A DNA stretch of 6,008 bases from Filomicrobium sp. (GTDB lineage Bacteria > Pseudomonadota > Alphaproteobacteria > Rhizobiales > Hyphomicrobiaceae): positions 1-6,008 of the forward strand of contig JAJFHK010000441.1 in assembly GCA_021775655.1 (NCBI GenBank), in the 5' to 3' direction. A program made the position numbers and the translations under genes. This document shows, in pieces, positions 5,571 to 6,008 of the stretch (positions are counted from its first letter, which is position 1; each line of letters opens with the position of its first letter). The notes beneath the pieces were generated by a model that had not been told where the DNA came from, ran no database searches, and worked only from the letters and a program-made list of their open reading frames with translations.

Positions 5571-5599
5571 GCCCCGGCCGTTTGAAGGATCTACGGGGC
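5571..5599 (+). repeat. Inverted repeat in the leader of the CBS gene
   Basis: GCCCCG at 5571-5576 and CGGGGC at 5594-5599 are perfect 6-bp complements around a 17-base loop, in the 105-base gap between the rhomboid stop and the CBS start. No T-run follows, so it is not a standard intrinsic terminator. It might be a leader hairpin or an operator, or chance in GC-rich DNA. Confidence 0.25.
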
Positions 5600-5625
5600 A
5601 GTCGTGCAATATGGAGGCGAACAAT

Positions 5626-6008
5626 ATGAACGTTGCAGCGCTGCTGAAGGCCAAAGGTCGGAACGTGACAACTGCCCAATCCGATACTTCTCTGCAAGAT
5701 ATCTCGGGGGTACTGGCTGAAAAACGTATTGGCACGATCGTGATTGTCGATGCCCGTGGCACTGTAAAAGGAATTGTTTCTGAGCGTGACGTTGTCCGTG
5801 CAATTGGCACAAATGGAAAAGACGCCCTCACGCGTCAAGCATCCGAAGTGATGACCCACGACGTTACCACCTGTGGGCTGGATCGTACTATTGAAGAGCT
5901 AATGGAAATGATGACCAAGGGTCGATTCCGTCACCTGCCTGTCGTCGAGAACGGTGATCTTGTCGGAATCATTTCAATCGGCGACGTCGTCAAGCACCAC
6001 ATCGCCGA
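5626..6008 (+). CDS. Two-CBS-domain protein, 3' end outside window
   Basis: The visible 127 residues form one Bateman module: CBS1 at about 8-62 and CBS2 at about 74-125. Each ends in the adenosyl-ligand signature, GIVSERDVVR (Ser52, Asp55) and GIISIGDVVK (Ser117, Asp120). Stand-alone proteins of this class are usually about 140-145 residues, so only some 15-20 residues should be missing. The start at 5626 is set by GGAGG at 5613-5617, eight bases upstream; an in-frame ATG at 5611 contains that ribosome site and would add five residues, so it is less likely. Small CBS proteins bind AMP, ATP, NAD or related nucleotides and regulate partner proteins according to energy or redox state; the partner here is not known. 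The gene follows the rhomboid gene on the same strand after 105 bases, and may have its own promoter. Confidence 0.9.
   Translation, partial: MNVAALLKAKGRNVTTAQSDTSLQDISGVLAEKRIGTIVIVDARGTVKGIVSERDVVRAIGTNGKDALTRQASEVMTHDVTTCGLDRTIEELMEMMTKGRFRHLPVVENGDLVGIISIGDVVKHHIA

Noticed and set aside
5455..5859. Minus-strand frame of 134 codons across the rhomboid end and CBS start
   Set aside because: It runs antisense through two well-supported genes and shows no family features.

Overview
The window looks like chromosomal DNA of an alphaproteobacterium, most likely in the Hyphomicrobiales (Rhizobiales). The base composition is moderately GC-rich. The gene families fit that group: a DUF3126 protein next to cysE, a LapG-like transglutaminase-type cysteine peptidase (BTLCP) beside a tandem PilZ protein, a PAS_5-type single PAS protein, and a rhomboid of the 'REPIFNVP' type. 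No tRNA, rRNA, CRISPR array, insertion sequence or phage gene was seen. It reads as core-genome housekeeping and regulatory DNA rather than a mobile island.

Left part (1-2192). A GNAT-family acetyltransferase runs leftward from 368 and leaves the window at base 1. Its frame is broken by a TAA at codon 43, with clearly homologous protein on both sides, so it is called as a pseudogene (or a sequencing error). Divergent from it is a rightward, probably operonic set: cysE (serine acetyltransferase, 530-1375), a 71-residue DUF3126 protein starting with GTG behind a strong AAGGAGG (1429-1644), and a gamma-class carbonic anhydrase-like protein (1662-2192). Two left-handed beta-helix enzymes therefore flank the small DUF3126 protein. 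The GNAT/cysE gap holds a palindrome over a TTGACA box.

Middle part (2230-4518). Three genes lie on the minus strand: a PAS_5 protein (3862-4518), a tandem PilZ protein (3021-3653) and an exported LapG-like cysteine peptidase (2230-2877). The last two are probably co-transcribed. Both families are associated with cyclic-di-GMP control of surface attachment, but no LapD or LapA partner is visible here. A near-consensus CtrA-like site lies upstream of the PilZ gene, and a 9-bp inverted repeat lies just upstream of the PAS gene.

Right part (4762-6008). A rhomboid-family intramembrane serine protease (with its catalytic Ser and His) is followed, 105 bases after its stop codon, by a two-CBS-domain protein. 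The CBS gene runs off the right edge probably within its last 15-20 codons. The convergent junction at 2193-2229 holds no convincing intrinsic terminator.

No clearly new multi-gene system was found. The points most worth following up are the interrupted GNAT frame, the inverted repeats in the PAS/rhomboid gap, the cysE-DUF3126-carbonic anhydrase grouping, and the PilZ-peptidase pair with its degenerate first PilZ domain.
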